From Bacteroidota bacterium (lineage in GTDB: Bacteria > Bacteroidota > Bacteroidia > Chitinophagales > Chitinophagaceae): DNA of 7,533 bases. The number at the start of each line of letters is the position of its first letter. The first letter of the stretch is position 1. The DNA lies in NCBI GenBank assembly GCA_023440945.1, contig JAEZRL010000213.1, positions 1-7,533 on the forward strand, in the 5' to 3' direction. The notes below the pieces were generated by a model that saw only the letters and a list, made by a program, of their open reading frames with translations, searched no databases and was not told the origin of the DNA. This document shows positions 6,879 to 7,533 of this stretch, piece after piece. The translations under genes were made by a program, and so were the position numbers.

Positions 6879-7115
6879 ATGGCGAGAGTATGTCAGGTTA
6901 CGGGTAAAAAACCAATGGGCGGTCACACTGTTTCTCACTCAAACATTAAAACCAAGCGTCGTTTTTTACCAAATTTACAGACGAAGCGCTTCTATTTCGC
7001 TGAAGAAGAACGTTGGATAACTTTGAAGGTTTCTGCTGATGCTATCAGAACCATCAATAAAAATGGTTTATCAACAGTGATAAAAGAATTAAGAGCGAAA
7101 GGAACTAAAATCTAA
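6879..7115 (+). CDS. rpmB: 50S ribosomal protein bL28
   Basis: Component of the large ribosomal subunit, 78 residues, the normal length for bL28. The start MARVCQVTGKKPMGGHTVSH, the NIKTKRRFLPNLQ segment and ADAIRTINKNG near the C-terminus are family hallmarks. Only one cysteine (C5) is present, so the zinc-binding cysteine set seen in some bL28 proteins is absent. The reading frame is open back to a TTG at 6828, but those extra 17 residues would overlap the predicted promoter and do not resemble bL28, so the ATG at 6879 is used. First gene of a tight cluster; rpmG follows after 25 bases. Confidence 0.96.
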   Translation: MARVCQVTGKKPMGGHTVSHSNIKTKRRFLPNLQTKRFYFAEEERWITLKVSADAIRTINKNGLSTVIKELRAKGTKI

Positions 7116-7140
7116 TTAACAACATTTAATTGCTTATACA

Positions 7141-7323
7141 ATGGCAAAGAAAGGAAACAGGGTTCAGGTTATTCTGGAATGTACCGAGCAAAAAAATACG
7201 GATGTTCCCGGCATGAGCCGTTATATTACCGTTAAGAACAAAAAAAATACGCCTGAGCGTTTAGAACTGAAGAAGTTTAACCCTTATTTGAAAAAAGTTA
7301 CTGTTCATAAAGAAATTAAATAA
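7141..7323 (+). CDS. rpmG: 50S ribosomal protein bL33
   Basis: Large-subunit protein of 60 residues. MAKKGNRVQVILECTE, SRYITVKNKKNTPERLELKK and FNPYLKKVTVHKEIK match the Bacteroidota form of bL33 along its whole length. The only cysteine is C14, so it is the zinc-independent form lacking the paired CxxC motifs. Translation starts at ATG 7141 after an A/T-rich stretch without a Shine-Dalgarno sequence. Its stop is only 2 bases from the next start, which implies co-transcription and probably coupled translation with the DUF4295 gene. Confidence 0.96.
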   Translation: MAKKGNRVQVILECTEQKNTDVPGMSRYITVKNKKNTPERLELKKFNPYLKKVTVHKEIK

Positions 7324-7325
7324 TC

Positions 7326-7499
7326 ATGGCAAAAGCAGCTAAAACCGCGATTAAGACAAAAGACCAGAAAGCAGCCGCTGACGCTAAAAACTGGACTAAA
7401 GTTATAAAGACTGTTCGCAGTCCGAAAACCGGTGCCTATACTTTTAAAGAAGCAATAGTGCACAAGGATAAAGTAAAGGATTTCTTAGCTCAGAAATAA
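7326..7499 (+). CDS. DUF4295 family small ribosome-associated protein
   Basis: A 57-residue, lysine-rich basic protein. The C-terminal half (KVIKTVRSPKTGAYTFKEAI, then VHKDKVKDFLAQK) matches the Bacteroidota-specific DUF4295 family, normally about 50 residues and encoded just after rpmG and before ftsY. The N-terminus (MAKAAKTAIKTKDQKAAADA) is an Ala/Lys-rich extension like the flexible tails of ribosomal proteins. From memory, cryo-EM of a Flavobacterium ribosome revealed an extra phylum-specific large-subunit protein named bL38, and I believe it is this family; I cannot confirm that here. Position 2 bases after rpmG and the basic composition independently support a ribosomal role. Confidence 0.88.
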   Translation: MAKAAKTAIKTKDQKAAADAKNWTKVIKTVRSPKTGAYTFKEAIVHKDKVKDFLAQK

Positions 7500-7533
7500 T
7501 TTGCTTCAAGGAAAATCATTAAAAAAGCTTTCA
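7500..7533. other. Right-edge fragment, next gene not reached
   Basis: These 34 AT-rich bases contain no ATG. In related genomes the next gene is usually ftsY, but nothing here shows it. Confidence 0.4.

Overview
The window looks like ordinary chromosomal DNA from a Bacteroidota bacterium, most plausibly Chitinophagaceae or a close relative. The evidence is the AT-rich composition, promoters of the Bacteroidota -33/-7 type (TTTG, 19 bases, TAnnTTTG-like), a lack of Shine-Dalgarno sequences, a GntR regulator with a LacI-type sensor domain, and the ribosomal cluster rpmB-rpmG-DUF4295, a gene order I know from this phylum. The family-level placement is inference. I see no mobile element, CRISPR array, tRNA, rRNA or prophage signature.

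Layout. Positions 1-151 hold no gene I can support. A GntR/LacI-type regulator (152-1183, +) faces an L-rhamnose/H+ symporter RhaT (1256-2335, -), and the two probably belong to one sugar-use locus cut by the left edge. A small VOC (glyoxalase-fold) protein (2465-2848, +) diverges from rhaT. It converges on, and overlaps by 7 bases, a large outer-membrane protein with a POTRA-like domain and a beta-barrel (2842-4710, -). Divergent from that gene is mqnE, the radical-SAM aminofutalosine synthase of the futalosine route to menaquinone (4871-6049, +). Next come a stand-alone CheY-like receiver protein (6221-6640, +), a 238-base spacer with a perfect 22-bp palindrome, and then rpmB (bL28), rpmG (bL33) and a DUF4295 small ribosome-associated protein, running off the right edge towards what is usually ftsY.

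Functionally there are three small stories: sugar sensing and uptake (regulator plus RhaT), envelope and respiration housekeeping (outer-membrane barrel, menaquinone synthesis), and translation (the ribosomal protein operon). The VOC protein and the receiver protein have no partner here. Three start sites were moved from upstream TTG codons to internal ATGs (rhaT, mqnE, rpmB). The barrel gene has no usable ATG and is the one unusual start. I do not see a new biological system. The items most worth a second look are the barrel protein and its odd 5' end, the two well-spaced promoters, and the palindrome.
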